A stretch of 64,000 nucleotides of DNA, taken from NCBI GenBank assembly GCA_032821775.1, contig JAVLRN010000008.1:744001-808000 (forward strand), given 5' to 3'. The stretch's first letter is position 1. The number at the start of each line of letters is the position of its first letter. The position numbers were made by a program, and so were the translations under genes. The notes under the pieces are model-generated. The model had not been told where the DNA came from, did not search any database, and worked only from the letters and a program-made list of their open reading frames with translations. This document shows positions 19,031-30,434 of this stretch, piece after piece. Source of the stretch: Sanguinoderma infundibulare. Taxonomy: Eukaryota > Basidiomycota > Agaricomycetes > Polyporales > Polyporaceae.

Positions 19031-21711
19031 ATGCCGTTGGTCGTCATCATTTGCCTGGAGCGAGCTGAGAATTTCGAGTCCGACCAGAGTCATCTCCTAG
19101 AGGCTTTGATGGAACACGCGGACGTCCGCGAAGCAAAAACTCCCGAAGAGGCACGCCGCTACCTCAGCAGCACCATCCGTCCCCACGCCGTCATCGCGGC
19201 CGACGCCTTTGTCACGAAACACGCATATAGGGACATCGTCCTCCAGCTCGTCGACTACGCCGAAGCCGGGGGCACCGTGCTGTATGCAGGGTGTCTCAGC
19301 AGTTTCGTCAGGCCTCCAGACCTCTCTGCGCACTTCGAAACAGTGTGAAATCTTCCGTGGCGCGTTGGAGACTGCTATCGCGAGCAGTTTCTCGTCAATA
19401 CAGAGCACAAGGGGACCAGATCCTCGCGACTCGTCAAGAGATATTCCATGAAGGCGACGCTCCTTGACCACGTCTCGGGCGAAGACGCCGTCTACCTCGA
19501 AGACAGAGACATCCTCATGGTACAGATGTCTGGAACCGAGCACGGACTGGCGTACAGGGCTCCAGCGACCTTCACCACTGTTGGCGCGGGTCGCTTCGGC
19601 TTTGTTGGAGACGTCGAGGCTGAAGTTGGCAGCACGGTTCTTGTACTGGCAATGTGCTTTTACCCTCGTTCTCGTGCGCCCTCTTCTCCTGGGACAGGTG
19701 TCCCAGTACCGGTGAGTTTCCAGCCTTCATGTTTGCCCCTTATAGAGAGTCTACTCACGCGGGAATCCTCAGGGATCACCGAGACGTCGGATCCTCATCC
19801 TCTCCCTAAATAACAACAATCGTATTCAAGAAAGCTTCTCTCAGATCTTCAGCACCCTCACGAGCAACTCATACGTCACCGAGATCCGCGACGCGCAGGT
19901 GGCCAAGGCCGCGCTCGCCACCGCACCCCTCCCCGACGTCGTGCTCGTCACGGACGGACACATCATGGGGTGCGCCTACCATTCGCTCCTCTGCAAGCTC
20001 ATCTTTTACGCGCAAGGGGGCGGCACCGTCATCCTCGGCATGCACTTCGGCAACGACCTCCTGGACATGCGCAAGCACGCACGCCTGTTCTTCTGGCAGT
20101 GGGGCCTCCCGTGGGACGTGACCGGCAAGTGTTCCCATGCCAAGTTCGTGCTCAACCCGGCTGGCGTCCCGCCTCCCCTCTCAGAGCGCGCGCTCAAGCA
20201 GTCGTACGGCATGCGCTCTGTCTGCTTGCAGAACGTTCTGCGCCCCGAGGAGGCGGTGTACTTCCCGGAGCCAGCTATCTCACAGGCGGCGTCGCACGTT
20301 TTTATCCCCACGGGTGCCGCGTTGGGGCGCGTGGGGCGAGGCTTCCTGGGGTATATCGGGGGCGTGAGTGCGGAGCAGGGCTCAGCACGGCTGACGCTCG
20401 AGATGTGCGGGGTGGCGTTCGAGCCGAGAGATATGGGACGCACCGACGCTGCGCCCGTGGCCTGTACCCCTCAAGGTCAGGCCGTCGTATCGCACGATGT
20501 GACGGGGGCTGGGAACATGCGCGCGCGAGAGGCGGAAGTAACAGCTCGCGCGGAAGCGAGGGAGCTGGTGCGGACGGAGAAGGTGAGGATGGCTGCAGTA
20601 CGAGTGAGAGAGGTGGGTGTCGTGTGTTGGAAAGGGGGGGACTGTCTACCGCCATTGTTAACCTGAGACGGTATAGGCCACAGAGCTCGTGAAGACGGAG
20701 ATGTTGGCCGAGGCGGCCGAAAAGCTTCGCGCTGCTACCATGTTGGTTGGCCCCAATCCTGCTTTCATGGCGACCCTTGCCGGTTTTTTCCTCAGGCTGA
20801 AAAGGTAAATATTTATCAACTTGTTGAAAACGACAATGGTGCATCTCAAAGCTCGTCCAGATGGGCAGCTGCGGACAGCGCGGCGGGACGCGCACTCGTG
20901 CAGGACTCCGACAATACTTCGGCACTACACTCCAGGGCTGTCGCGCGAAGGAAACTGGGTCGCTTCACAGCTGCTGAGACTGGTGAGCTTGTTCTCGAAT
21001 AGCGCTACCTTATGCGACTGAACGTGGTCACAGACCTCAAGAAGATAATCGCAATAGATAGTGAAGACACAGTCGCCGTTGCCGGGTTGCAGTCTGTCGA
21101 GTTTTGCAGAGAAAACCGCAGAGCGGTGGACTGGCCCGAGGACAAACATAGGCCACCCAGCGACTCGGACGCACCGCTCGAGCCCGAAGACGAGTCGGAT
21201 TCGGAGGATTTTGCGCATGTCGGGAACGGGCTCCCGTGCAAGTCTTACAACGGAGATGGGTGCAATCCTGAAGAGCATTGCCCGTTCAGCCATGCGCCTG
21301 ACCGGCATGGCGTGCGCGACGAGTTGTACGTGTCATATCACTCCTGTTACTTTTGTCTTGGACACTCATATACTTGCTCATTTCGTGGGCAGGGGAAGGA
21401 ATGTGTGCTTGTACTGGCTGGTAGGCGAGTGCGTCCCAGAGAACGGAAAACCCTGTGCGTACGCACACGACGCGACGTACCTCCCTGCCAAGGGTTGGTG
21501 GAAAGACACGGCAAGACTCGCCCGCCTCCGCGGTGAATTCGACGCCGCCGTCAAGGAGATGCCCCTCAGCTCGCAAAGGGGTCAGGAAAAGATTCTGGCC
21601 GAAGCGCTGCGGCCGGCGTCATGGCGGAGCGATTTGTGGGTCACGGAGGCGTGCAAGGTCGCGGAGGAGGACGAGGACAAGGAGGAATGGTATGAGGATG
21701 GGTTCCGGTGA
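19031..21711 (+). CDS. GATase-like x2 / TPR / double CCCH protein, paralogue 1 (one in-frame TGA)
   Basis: Exons: 19031-19711, 19773-20612, 20677-20804, 20861-20982, 21034-21325, 21393-21711 (794 codons counting the stops). Order of parts: GATase-like Rossmannoid domain 1 (LVVIICLER, RPHAVIAADA, AGGTVLYAGCLSS),  domain 2 (RRILILSLNNNN, LPDVVLVTDG, QGGGTVILGMHFGND), a charged linker, about three TPRs (TEMLAEAAEKLRAATMLVGP, WAAADSAAGRALV), then two CCCH fingers (C-x7-C-x5-C-x3-H and C-x7-C-x7-C-x3-H, the second in GRNVCLYWLVGEC). Everything is open except TGA at 19346-19348, in the position where paralogues have Trp or a neighbouring residue (here HFETV-stop-NLPWRVGD; TGG to TGA would explain it). 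All splice sites are canonical. The fingers suggest RNA binding and the TPRs suggest protein binding, but function is unknown. With a single stop this may be a very recent pseudogene or an allele. Confidence 0.78.
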
Positions 21712-22366
21712 TGGGAGTCAAGTCCAGTCGCGACTGCTAAAGGAGGGAGTACGGTCATGGTGATTGTGGGCAGGAAAGGGTCTTGAACACGTCAGCGGGA
21801 TTTTGCCTACAGATGTGAGTGTCTGTTCAGAGCTACGATTAGATATACATATGCTTACCAAACACTTTTGAATTTTAGGGAGAAAACTTGCATGCCGACC
21901 GGTGAAACCGTTTGGATGTTTATTAGCATTCACTGCGGGCCGCTGTGTGACTGGAGTCTGTCAACACGTATGACCGCTTCGTCCTGGTCACCACATACCG
22001 ACTGAATGTTCCCTGGTGTGCCTCGGCTTTCTACACATCGGCGCATCGGAGAAATGGGTGGGACATAGGGAAAGTAGAGTCGGTTTGCTGAGTGGATCAG
22101 ATGTATCCCCGTTCCATCGGATGTCATCTTGCGAATAAAACCAGGGTCTCACCCAAATTTTAAACCCACACGTTTCGAGCTCGTTCTCGCCTTCTACCTT
22201 GAAGGGTCGAGGCCACCGTCGTCGCCGCTGGGCAGGAGGTTTGAGCAGAGGCGAGGCCACATCTAATCTTATCAGGGACGAGTTGCTTATCCCGGTCGGG
22301 GAGCGGTGGCCTTACTCATCGACCCCCATCTCGACGGTCCTGACGGTCACCGCCATTGCGACCGCC

Positions 22367-24652
22367 ATGACCTCGCAATCCATCTTCGCTCTCCCCGCTG
22401 AGCTCGTCGAGAGCATCCTCATCTCCACCGCGGCGGGCGGCTTCCCACAGGCCATTGGCGCGTTCGCACAGACATGCAGGGCCCACCATGCTCTCGTCCA
22501 CAGTGCCACGGACAACCATCTCTGGCGCGAAGTCTTCCTGACAACATTCGACGATCCCCGCGCATCAGGAGGGGGCCCAGGCTGGGGAGAGTGCACGTCT
22601 TCGCAGACGCAGAAGGACGAGGCCTTCGACTGGGGAGCAGAGTTCCGGCGCCGCGTCTGGGCGGCCGACTACATGCGAAGACAGACGGATATCCTCTTCA
22701 AACTCGCGGCACCCCCCCTCACGGATTTGGAGGAGACCCTGAGGAACACCCGTGCGTTTGACGCAATATTATCTGTCGTGAGTTCTGCGCTACCCTGTCC
22801 CCCGACCCTCGTCTTCTCCTTCCTCGATTGCGCCGACGCGCAGGCCGCAGCTCCAACCACGACGAGCGCGAGCTATCCCACCTTTCCCCCGCTGCCGCAA
22901 GCGATTGGCACTACGAATTCGACGGACACGCAGGGACGCGTATTCGCTCAATCATTACGCGCGAGCAACATCACCTGGCTCGAATCCGTGCTCTCCAAGG
23001 GTCTCCCCCCAGAAGTCACAGCGGCGTTCTCGGCAGACAAGTGGACCGGGGGGTTAGTGGGCCAATACCTCGGTGAGCCCGAACGTCGCGAGATGGAAGC
23101 GGCAGGACACATCATCGCCTGCACTGGCTTTCTCCCCATCCCCGAGTCCGACTCTCCGTCCTCCACTGCAATTCAAGACTCCCTATCTCCGCCCCCTTCC
23201 TCCTTCGACATCTCCGCGCAGCTCGCGAGTGAGCGGCAGTTCTCCCCGCCATCGCGCGCCTCCGCTTTGGATGCCGGTGCGCCGTCCTCGAGCGTGGAGA
23301 ACCAGCTGAAGCGGGCGCGTCGCCTCGCTCGCATGCGTGTGTACAACATGCGCTACCTCGCCCGCAATCGTCACTGGGGCCCGTATCTGCCCTGCTTGGA
23401 TTTTACTGGCGCGAGGGGTCACCATGCCGCGCGTGTCGACGACGACGAGCTGCTTCAGCCTATCCTTGCACTTTTCCGCGTCGCACCTGGTCACGCACTC
23501 GCACAGCACAACCACGACCAAGATAATGCTGATACCGTCGAGGGGGACGACGAGAGCGAGGGGGAAAGTGACGCCACAGGCTCCGATGAAGCCGTGGCAG
23601 GAGGATCAGAGGTGGAGGCGTCAGGACACAGCAAATCGGGCAAGTCTGATGCGCCCGACGGCCCGCCCTCCTCAACGCAACTTCGTGCAGACTGGGCGTA
23701 TCTCGCAGCCGTGCGCGTCGTCGTCGAAGCAAACTTGCGCGAGTCGTTCCAGGCGCAGGATCTTCGCGGGCTTTTGTCGCTTGATGGACTTCGATGCGGG
23801 AGCGCGCCGTATGACTGGACGGTCTATCGGCCTCCGTCACCTGTAGAGAACAGGTCCGTGGGCGTGGATGGCAAGGGGAAAGGTAAGGCGAGGGAAAACG
23901 CGGAGGTGGAGGGGTGGGATTGGGCGGGGGTGACTGGTGTGTGGAAGTGCGTCTGCTTCCCTCATAATTATAATTATAGTTTTTTTTTGCTCACACACGA
24001 TCGCGTTTAGACGTTGCGTGTGTTGGATGGACTACCGTGATTTGATCCGTGAGTCGTGCATCCTTGCGTATATTCGTCAAGCTGACCCGTAGATTTAACA
24101 GTGCATAATGTACGCACACGTTGTAGCGACTCGGGCTGAGGGGGCGCTGACCGCATTTGATCCACAGCTTTCCGGGGAGTTTGAGGACCCCCACTTACAG
24201 GAAGCCGTGCGGATCATCTCAATGCGCCTCCGCATCGAGTCTTACTCCAAGTCGGAAGTACCAGAATACGCTCATTTGCCTACAATCCACGTCGTCGGCG
24301 AGACGACGGGTGCGTCGCTGCATGGGCAGCCTCGCAGGATGCGAGGGACGGTGTCCGTCATCGGAGATGGAAGCGTTCGCTGGGTGCTGGTCAGTTTTGC
24401 TTCAGCTTCCAGGATGGGTGATTTTACTGACAGTAAATCTCAGTACTCAACCGTAGAGGGCGGCGATGTGGACGAATGGGTGTCGGAAGGAATCCAGGTC
24501 GGCGGCGTCGCGTCCGCGATGGGCGTCCTTGGCATGTGGACGGGAGCACAGCACGAACGCATGGACCCCCTCGGTAAGATTTCTTTCCCAAAAGGTTATC
24601 CTCCTCCACTAATACGCGTCTAGGTCCATGCTGGGCCTGGAAAGTCGGTTGA
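22367..24652 (+). CDS. F-box domain protein
   Basis: Exons: 22367-23946, 24011-24048, 24102-24109, 24168-24389, 24444-24573, 24624-24652; 668 aa. The N-terminal F-box reads FALPAELVESILISTAAGGF, then AFAQTCRAHHALVH and NHLWREVFLTTFDDPR. The middle is long and low-complexity, with an acidic stretch at about 390-430. The C-terminal domain has RVYNMRYLARNRHWGPYLPC, CVCWMDYRDLILHN, LSGEFEDPHLQEAVRIISMR and the end GPCWAWKVG. Such proteins are expected to act as SCF adaptors with an unknown target. I chose the ATG that directly precedes the F-box rather than the upstream in-frame one at 22199. Exon 3 is only 8 nt (TGCATAAT) and encodes the end of DYRDLILHN. Without it the frame shifts. Confidence 0.85.
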
Positions 24653-26123
24653 ATCCTCTTTGGCTATCGGGTCTCGTTCAGAATGGGCCGGTCGTTTATG
24701 CTGTGTGCCATGCGTTGGCTTTGCTCTTCGTTGACGTTCTTTTTTGTCAGTCACTGTTTTTGCGGTCGTTGTTGCTGACAGTTAGACCTCAAGCTGTGAT
24801 CGCTCATGTTGTATACTTAAGTATAATGCGCGAGTATGTATACCAATCATCACGTCCATTCCCTTTCTGTGTTCTCCAGATGACTGCTTTCGCGATCCAG
24901 TGAGCTAGTTATGCCATAGACCGACACCCGGCACAAAAGGATACGGCACCGTATCCGAAGTCCATCCTCTGTGTATAGCGAACATCGACTCAAAAGTCAA
25001 GTTCTACAGAAGGACACAATAATCCGCGACGAATGAGGACCCGTCGTGTACGCCCTGTTCTCTACGTCTTCATCCCTTGGATCCGCACCTCTGAAACCCC
25101 CTGGGACGTGCCCTACCCTTCCCTGTCGTCATCAATCATTCTCCCCTCAGCCACCCCACAACGCCCTTTCAGCTCTATTCGCCTCAAACTCAAACACTCT
25201 CTGACAGCGCGGCCTACTCCGGACTGATGTTCCGAGTTTCACGGTTCGTCATCTTTCGGCAACACCTCAGTTCAAGACCCCAGGAGCTCCCTTCGGTTCT
25301 CATGAAGGTATGCACGACGTGTTGAGGACCGTGCGCAGCCGTCTGATAAATTCGCGCCACAGTTCAACTGTCTTCCCTGGCGTGAAGCGTCGTGTTTTCT
25401 GCAAGCGAGAAAGAATACAGCAACACGCATGCCATGGCATGCTTTCACTGCACCTTCTAGTACGCTGCGAAGGTGCTCCGCTGTCGTCATGCGCAGTGAG
25501 TACTTCACGATCGCCTCCCACTAGCTCACAGGTCGCTGCTGATCCCCCGAGGACCGTATACGGGTTGACAGCGCGTGAGAAGAGTGCGTTCGCATGACGC
25601 AGCACAGGAAGCATCTCGAACGCCATATCTATCCAAGGGTGTTCCTATCAGACGGCCCGTGTAGAGAAGACGTCATTACGGTAGGCTTCGCTTTCGCGGA
25701 TTCAGTGTTGCGGCTGCCCCGACTCGCTATCTATCTTGTCTCGCTCGGGTTGGCTTTGTTGCAGATGCTGATGCTGCATAAATCCGGCCTTACGCCACCG
25801 CAAGAGATGGCTTTTTGGATTTCTTGTCCGAATAATTCGTAAGCTAACAACCCGTACTAAGTTCGGCTCGACTGGCGGCGATAGAGGTCACAAGTACGTT
25901 GCCAATCCGTCGAGATCTGGCAAAGGAGGATCGACAGGTCCGTCTACAAATGTGGCTGTCTCCACCCAACCAACTGTCACCTTGCACTATTAACCTTTTG
26001 GACAGAACTTTGTTGTGCCGAGGCTCCCGAGTAAGGTACAGATATGTAGGCCGCACTCGGGTGACCCTTCGTTCAGGACTCCCCACGCCCAGACACTCCG
26101 CACGGAACCCAGATTTCCTCTCC
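24653..26123. other. Intergenic, about 1.5 kb, no gene seen
   Basis: The longest frames (for example 25626-25300, minus) show no recognisable motif and no supporting splice structure. I see no repeat or RNA gene. Confidence 0.4.
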
Positions 26124-27752
26124 ATGTCGCAAACAAACGACGACCAGTGTCCGTCACCGACGCCGGCTCCTTTCAATGCACAATTTTGGGATTATCAGGC
26201 ACATGCCATCCAAGTGTCACTCGTGATGGCTACATTGCCAGCGGTTCTGTATGGTGCGCGGTAGCCAGTCCTTGTCCGTTATTCGACTGAAGATCTGAAG
26301 TGCGACCTAGGCATATTCACAGTTCTCTGTATCGCCTCTTTCTATGCTTTGAACCGGTCCGTCTCATATCTCGCTGACGCTGTCTTCCCTGCCGTTCACA
26401 CCCTCGATCAGACGCGATGGCAAAATCCGAATCCCATCCGCCATACTCAGCTTGACGCTCCTGGCGCTCTTCGTCTCGACGACAGTCTACTTGGCATACA
26501 CCATCCTCTCAACGCAAAGTTCAGTGCTCAACTATTCGTTGTACTCGGCCATGGCGCTGTGGTCGCTTCCTCCGAACGCAGCCCTCGAGCTTCCGCGTGT
26601 AGGACTCATCAAAAACTACAGCTTAGCTCAACAGTGCGCAGGCACCGCGACGCTCACGATTAATGCAAGACCTCTTATCCTGCGTACCGAGTTCCGAAGG
26701 ACTAACGTAATGCACTATACGCAGATCTTGCTAGGCGATGCGATCGTATGCTGGCGAGCATGTGTGCTCTGGCACAGGAGTCACGCCGTCAAGGGGGTTT
26801 GTATCGCTTTGCTCTTGACAACCTTTGGCAAGTCACCGTCATCTTGTCCGACGCCCTTGCCCTGTCTGAACTTTTCTGTGTAGGTCTTGGTGTTGTGGAC
26901 ATCAAGTTTACGTGCGAGCCCACTCTGGAGTGGACTCCTGATCGCCATGTCGTCGGGACCGGATCCATGTATGATGGATTCTCGTATGGGGTGGCCGCGT
27001 CCGCCTTGTCTTTCAGTACCAACTTGTATGCGACTGTCCTCGTAGGGTACAGGGCATGGTACGTCGTCTCCGTTATGTCCTCCGGCCAGAAAGTCCCACT
27101 AGGAAGTTCGTCTTGCAGGGAGGCGAGGAGACGCCTGCGCCAGTACGTTGTGGCAGGCACCGTGGCGTATCAGATGGAGAAGGTGTTCGCCTTACTCGTC
27201 GAGTCCGGGGCATCGTATTGCGCTCTCTGGGTGAGATTCGCCTTCATAGCTCGGCTCCATACGCAAGTTGCTCACTCAGTGCGTCCAGGCTGTCGTCGTC
27301 GTCTGGCAGGTCGGCATGTATCAGGAAGCGGTAGAAACGCACGCCGGGAATGGCACCTTCTGGGACATATTCGGCGTGATCATCAACGGGGCCCTCGTGC
27401 CTCTCATCGTACGTCTATCTACGCTTCAATGATGCGCCCTCTCTCACGCTGCCATATCGACCTCATGTATTTGTAGGCTATCTACCCCACGATCATCATC
27501 GTGCTCGTCGCGCTGAACAGGTCGCATGTCGAGAACGGTCTCACGACGACGACCCAGATCAGCTCCGGTGGCGCATCCATGCGCCTGACCGCGGTTCGGG
27601 TGGAGACGACTGTCACCAGTCATTATGACCACCAGCCACAGCGGAGATCGGAGGTGTTGGTTATTGGTGAGCGAGAGTTCGGATTTCGGGATGGATTCGA
27701 GGGCTCGAGCATGCACACTGGTGATGAACCGAAGCATGGATTGATTGGTTGA
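26124..27752 (+). CDS. Seven-transmembrane basidiomycete membrane protein
   Basis: Exons: 26124-26253, 26311-26356, 26412-26664, 26725-26827, 26884-27058, 27119-27230, 27289-27408, 27477-27752; 404 aa. There are about seven hydrophobic segments, among them ILSLTLLALFVSTTVYLAYT, a membrane segment with ILLGDAIVCWRACVLW, GVCIALLLTTFGLGVV and IYPTIIIVLVALNRS. The D-x-x-x-C-W-R-x-W/C-V-L-W motif is typical of a large basidiomycete family of uncharacterised 7-TM proteins; ligand and partners are unknown. The C-terminal tail (about 90 residues) is cytosolic-looking and Ser/Thr-rich. Introns 3 and 4 start with GC, not GT (GCAAGA at 26665, GCAAGT at 26828), and are needed for frame. The other introns are GT-AG. 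Confidence 0.82.
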
Positions 27753-27855
27753 ATGTTTGATCCGCCGCTCTCTCTACATTCGCGCGCGATGGCAGTCTCA
27801 GCCCCAGGTAGTCGAGTAATCAACATAGGCTAGCTCCTCCTATACACAGACAACG

Positions 27856-29408
27856 TTAGAACTCGACAGCAAAACAACGTCCCGGCATGCTCAACAGAAC
27901 AGGACTCACATCTGCCCCAGGCTCCATTGGGTTGATTCCATACATCTGCATCTCGTAATCGCGATCGCTCTCTCGCCAGTCGTCGTCGCTCTCAAACCCA
28001 TTCCACCCGTAGCAATCGTCATCGTCATCATCCCAATCATGCCCTTGCTTGAACCCGCACCCATCCCAGCTGTCCGAGTCCTCCTCGTCCTCCTCCGGCG
28101 CGTCTTTCTCCTCCTCTTCCGCCATCATACACCGTGCCGTCACCCAAAAATCATTTCGCCACGAAGGCGGACGGAGCACCTCTATCGGTATCCGTTCCTG
28201 GCTCCTGTTGGGGGTGTGAGGTGTGTCACGTTCGACCGAGGCGCTGAACTCTTCATGGATGCGCGTGAGCTGCGCCGGATCATTCCACCAGCCCTTGTCA
28301 GGCAGATAGGTCGCGTCATGCGCGTACGCGCAGGATTTACCGTTCTGGGGGATGCACTCGTCCACAAGCCAGTAGAGGCATACGTTCCTACCCCTGCTCG
28401 ACCCGAATGACACAGTAAGATTCCAGACATAGAACGAGGGGGAACCGGCGGATACGCACAAGTCATCGCGTACACTGCGTAAATCCGGCGCATGGCTGAA
28501 TCGGCAGCGCTCTCCCTGATGGCAGCCATCCCCATTGTAGAATTTGCACGGTATGCCGTTTCCAACGTGCGCGAAGTCCTCCGTATCCGACTCGCACTCG
28601 AATTCGAGTGCCTCGTCGCGCCTCATATCGTCCCTGTCCTCAGGCCAGTCCGCGGTGGGGCGAGTCTGCCTGTAGGCCTCCACAGACAGCAAAGCGGCGG
28701 GCGCGGTGGTGTTTGTGCGGTCTAGGACGATAATCTTGTTGAAGTCTGTGAAGACGATTGTAGTCATCCGTGTCCGGCAGCTACTGGTGAACGGTAGCTC
28801 ACCAGCTTCCGCAGCTGTGAAGCGACCCAATTCCATTCGGGCGAGGCCCCTGCGGTACAGTGACTTGGTGTTGTTGGGGTCGTACAGGAGTGCTCGTCCC
28901 GCTGCGCTCTCCGCGGCTGCCCATCTGCATTGCATCGCATGCCGAAGGGGTGGATTAGAGTGTCTATTAAAATTTTCACAATGAGCACGTGCTTACTGTC
29001 TCAACTTGATGAACGCAGCGGCAAGATTCGAGACGAGCGTGCTAGGTTTCGGACCAGCCACTAAAGCGGCTGCACGCCACTTCTCTGCCGCTTCCGCCCA
29101 CATCTCCTTTCCGTAAAACTCCTTGCCCTACAAGGGAAGTTAGAGTTGAGAATTAAAAATTGCCCTAAATCATTTTCCCAATTTCCGACAGCGACACTCA
29201 CCTCTTTCGCCAGCACCTCCACCTTTGCGTCCTTCTCCGCTCTCACCCTGGCTCTTGCCTCCACCCGTGCCTTAACTTCTATCTCCCGAGCACGGATGCT
29301 CCCTACCTGCACGCGTACAGATGAGGGGACAGCCTGAGCATGGGGCGCAACAGGGCGAGGGACAGGGTCCGAGTCGGCGACCTTGGGCAAAGGTATTTCC
29401 TGCTCCAT
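27856..29408 (-). CDS. GATase-like/TPR/CCCH protein, paralogue 2 (N-terminally truncated)
   Basis: Exons (minus): 29408-29202, 29127-28997, 28924-28803, 28745-28460, 28393-27856; 427 aa. Only the C-terminal half of the family architecture is whole: a charged linker (RAREIEVKARVEARARVRAE), TPRs (GKEFYGKEMWAEAAEKWRAA, WAAAESAAGRALLYDPNN), CCCH finger 1 (CKFYNGDGCHQGERCRFSH), finger 2 (GRNVCLYWLVDEC) and a very acidic tail. Upstream, about 29860-29720 still encodes the start of a GATase-like domain (ILILSLNTSHRVQEN, NPAVTVICDAN), but the rest of that domain and the whole first one are missing. The start at 29408 lies right after a good acceptor (TTGTCTCAG), so it was probably internal in the ancestor. 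Whether a shortened protein is made is open. Confidence 0.7.
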
Positions 29409-30434
29409 CCTGAGACAACGAAGAACGAATGTTTGGTACCTGTAGATTATGAGAGAAAAACCGAGAGACGGGTCAAACTGGTCCTGACTTGTGGTGGCAG
29501 AACGAGGAGAGGCAAAAGTCGAATCGGTACGCGTAAGAGTACAAGGTCGAGGCTACCGCAGCACACTGCGATCCAGGTGTGCGATCGTGAACATTTTGCG
29601 TCATTCATCTCCCACGGATCGGACGGAAACTTAAAAGTCAGTCGAGACCACTTCAATCCCTCCTGAACTACAGCAAGATCGTTACTTGACTTAGTATTGA
29701 CAATTGAAAAAGAGGACTCACAGCGCGAGCGTGGCTTCCCCTGCGTTCGCGTCACAGATCACGGTGACTGCTGGGTTGTGTGTGAGTGCGTTGGAGATCT
29801 GAGGGAACTTGGAGTTCTCTTGAACGCGGTGGCTGGTGTTTAGGGAGAGGATGAGGATGTGAAAGAGTCGCTGCGAGCCTGCAGTGCAACTCGGTCATTG
29901 CCGGGTCCGTCCTCCGTTCCATCACCGCTAAGCGCCATGCAAGTTGGCTCGTCCAAGTCCACCACTGGACGCATCCACACAGATCCACACTGTCTGGCGC
30001 CAACGTAATTAATACATTGAACACAATTTTTATATCTGAAGGTGGTATACTTCGCATAACCGCAGGAAATGAAGTCACCGCCGCTGGTCTGGGCTCTGAG
30101 TCCTCCACAGCGATGGACTTGCCAGTTCTTGCATCTCGACGTGGGCCATCGTTGCAACTACAACAAACGGGCATATATCTGAGTCAGGCAGACTCCTTTG
30201 AACGTGATGACGAGAAGTCGCGCATCACGCGGTAGGTATGATGCGGCGGAGCGTGTCGGCGTTTCCTCTCTCTTTCGCCTCTCACCTCTTGTTGAAGTGT
30301 CGTATCGCATACCGAACGATCGGGCATGCTGCTTTCAATGTCACGGTGCAAATCAATGCAAAAGTTGCATGCATACGTTCGTGTTAGCCATTCATACATC
30401 ATGATATTCGTAATATCCATAAGTGGTCGTCAAA

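Noticed and set aside
19346..19348. Selenocysteine at the in-frame TGA
   Set aside because: Basidiomycetes generally lack selenoprotein machinery and the paralogues suggest Trp here; a nonsense change is simpler.
25300..25626. Open frame of 108 codons on the minus strand
   Set aside because: No recognisable family, no conserved pattern and no neighbouring exons.
26124..27752. Pheromone receptor or classical GPCR
   Set aside because: No STE3 or class A/C motifs; the DAIVCWRACVLW motif fits the uncharacterised basidiomycete 7-TM family instead.
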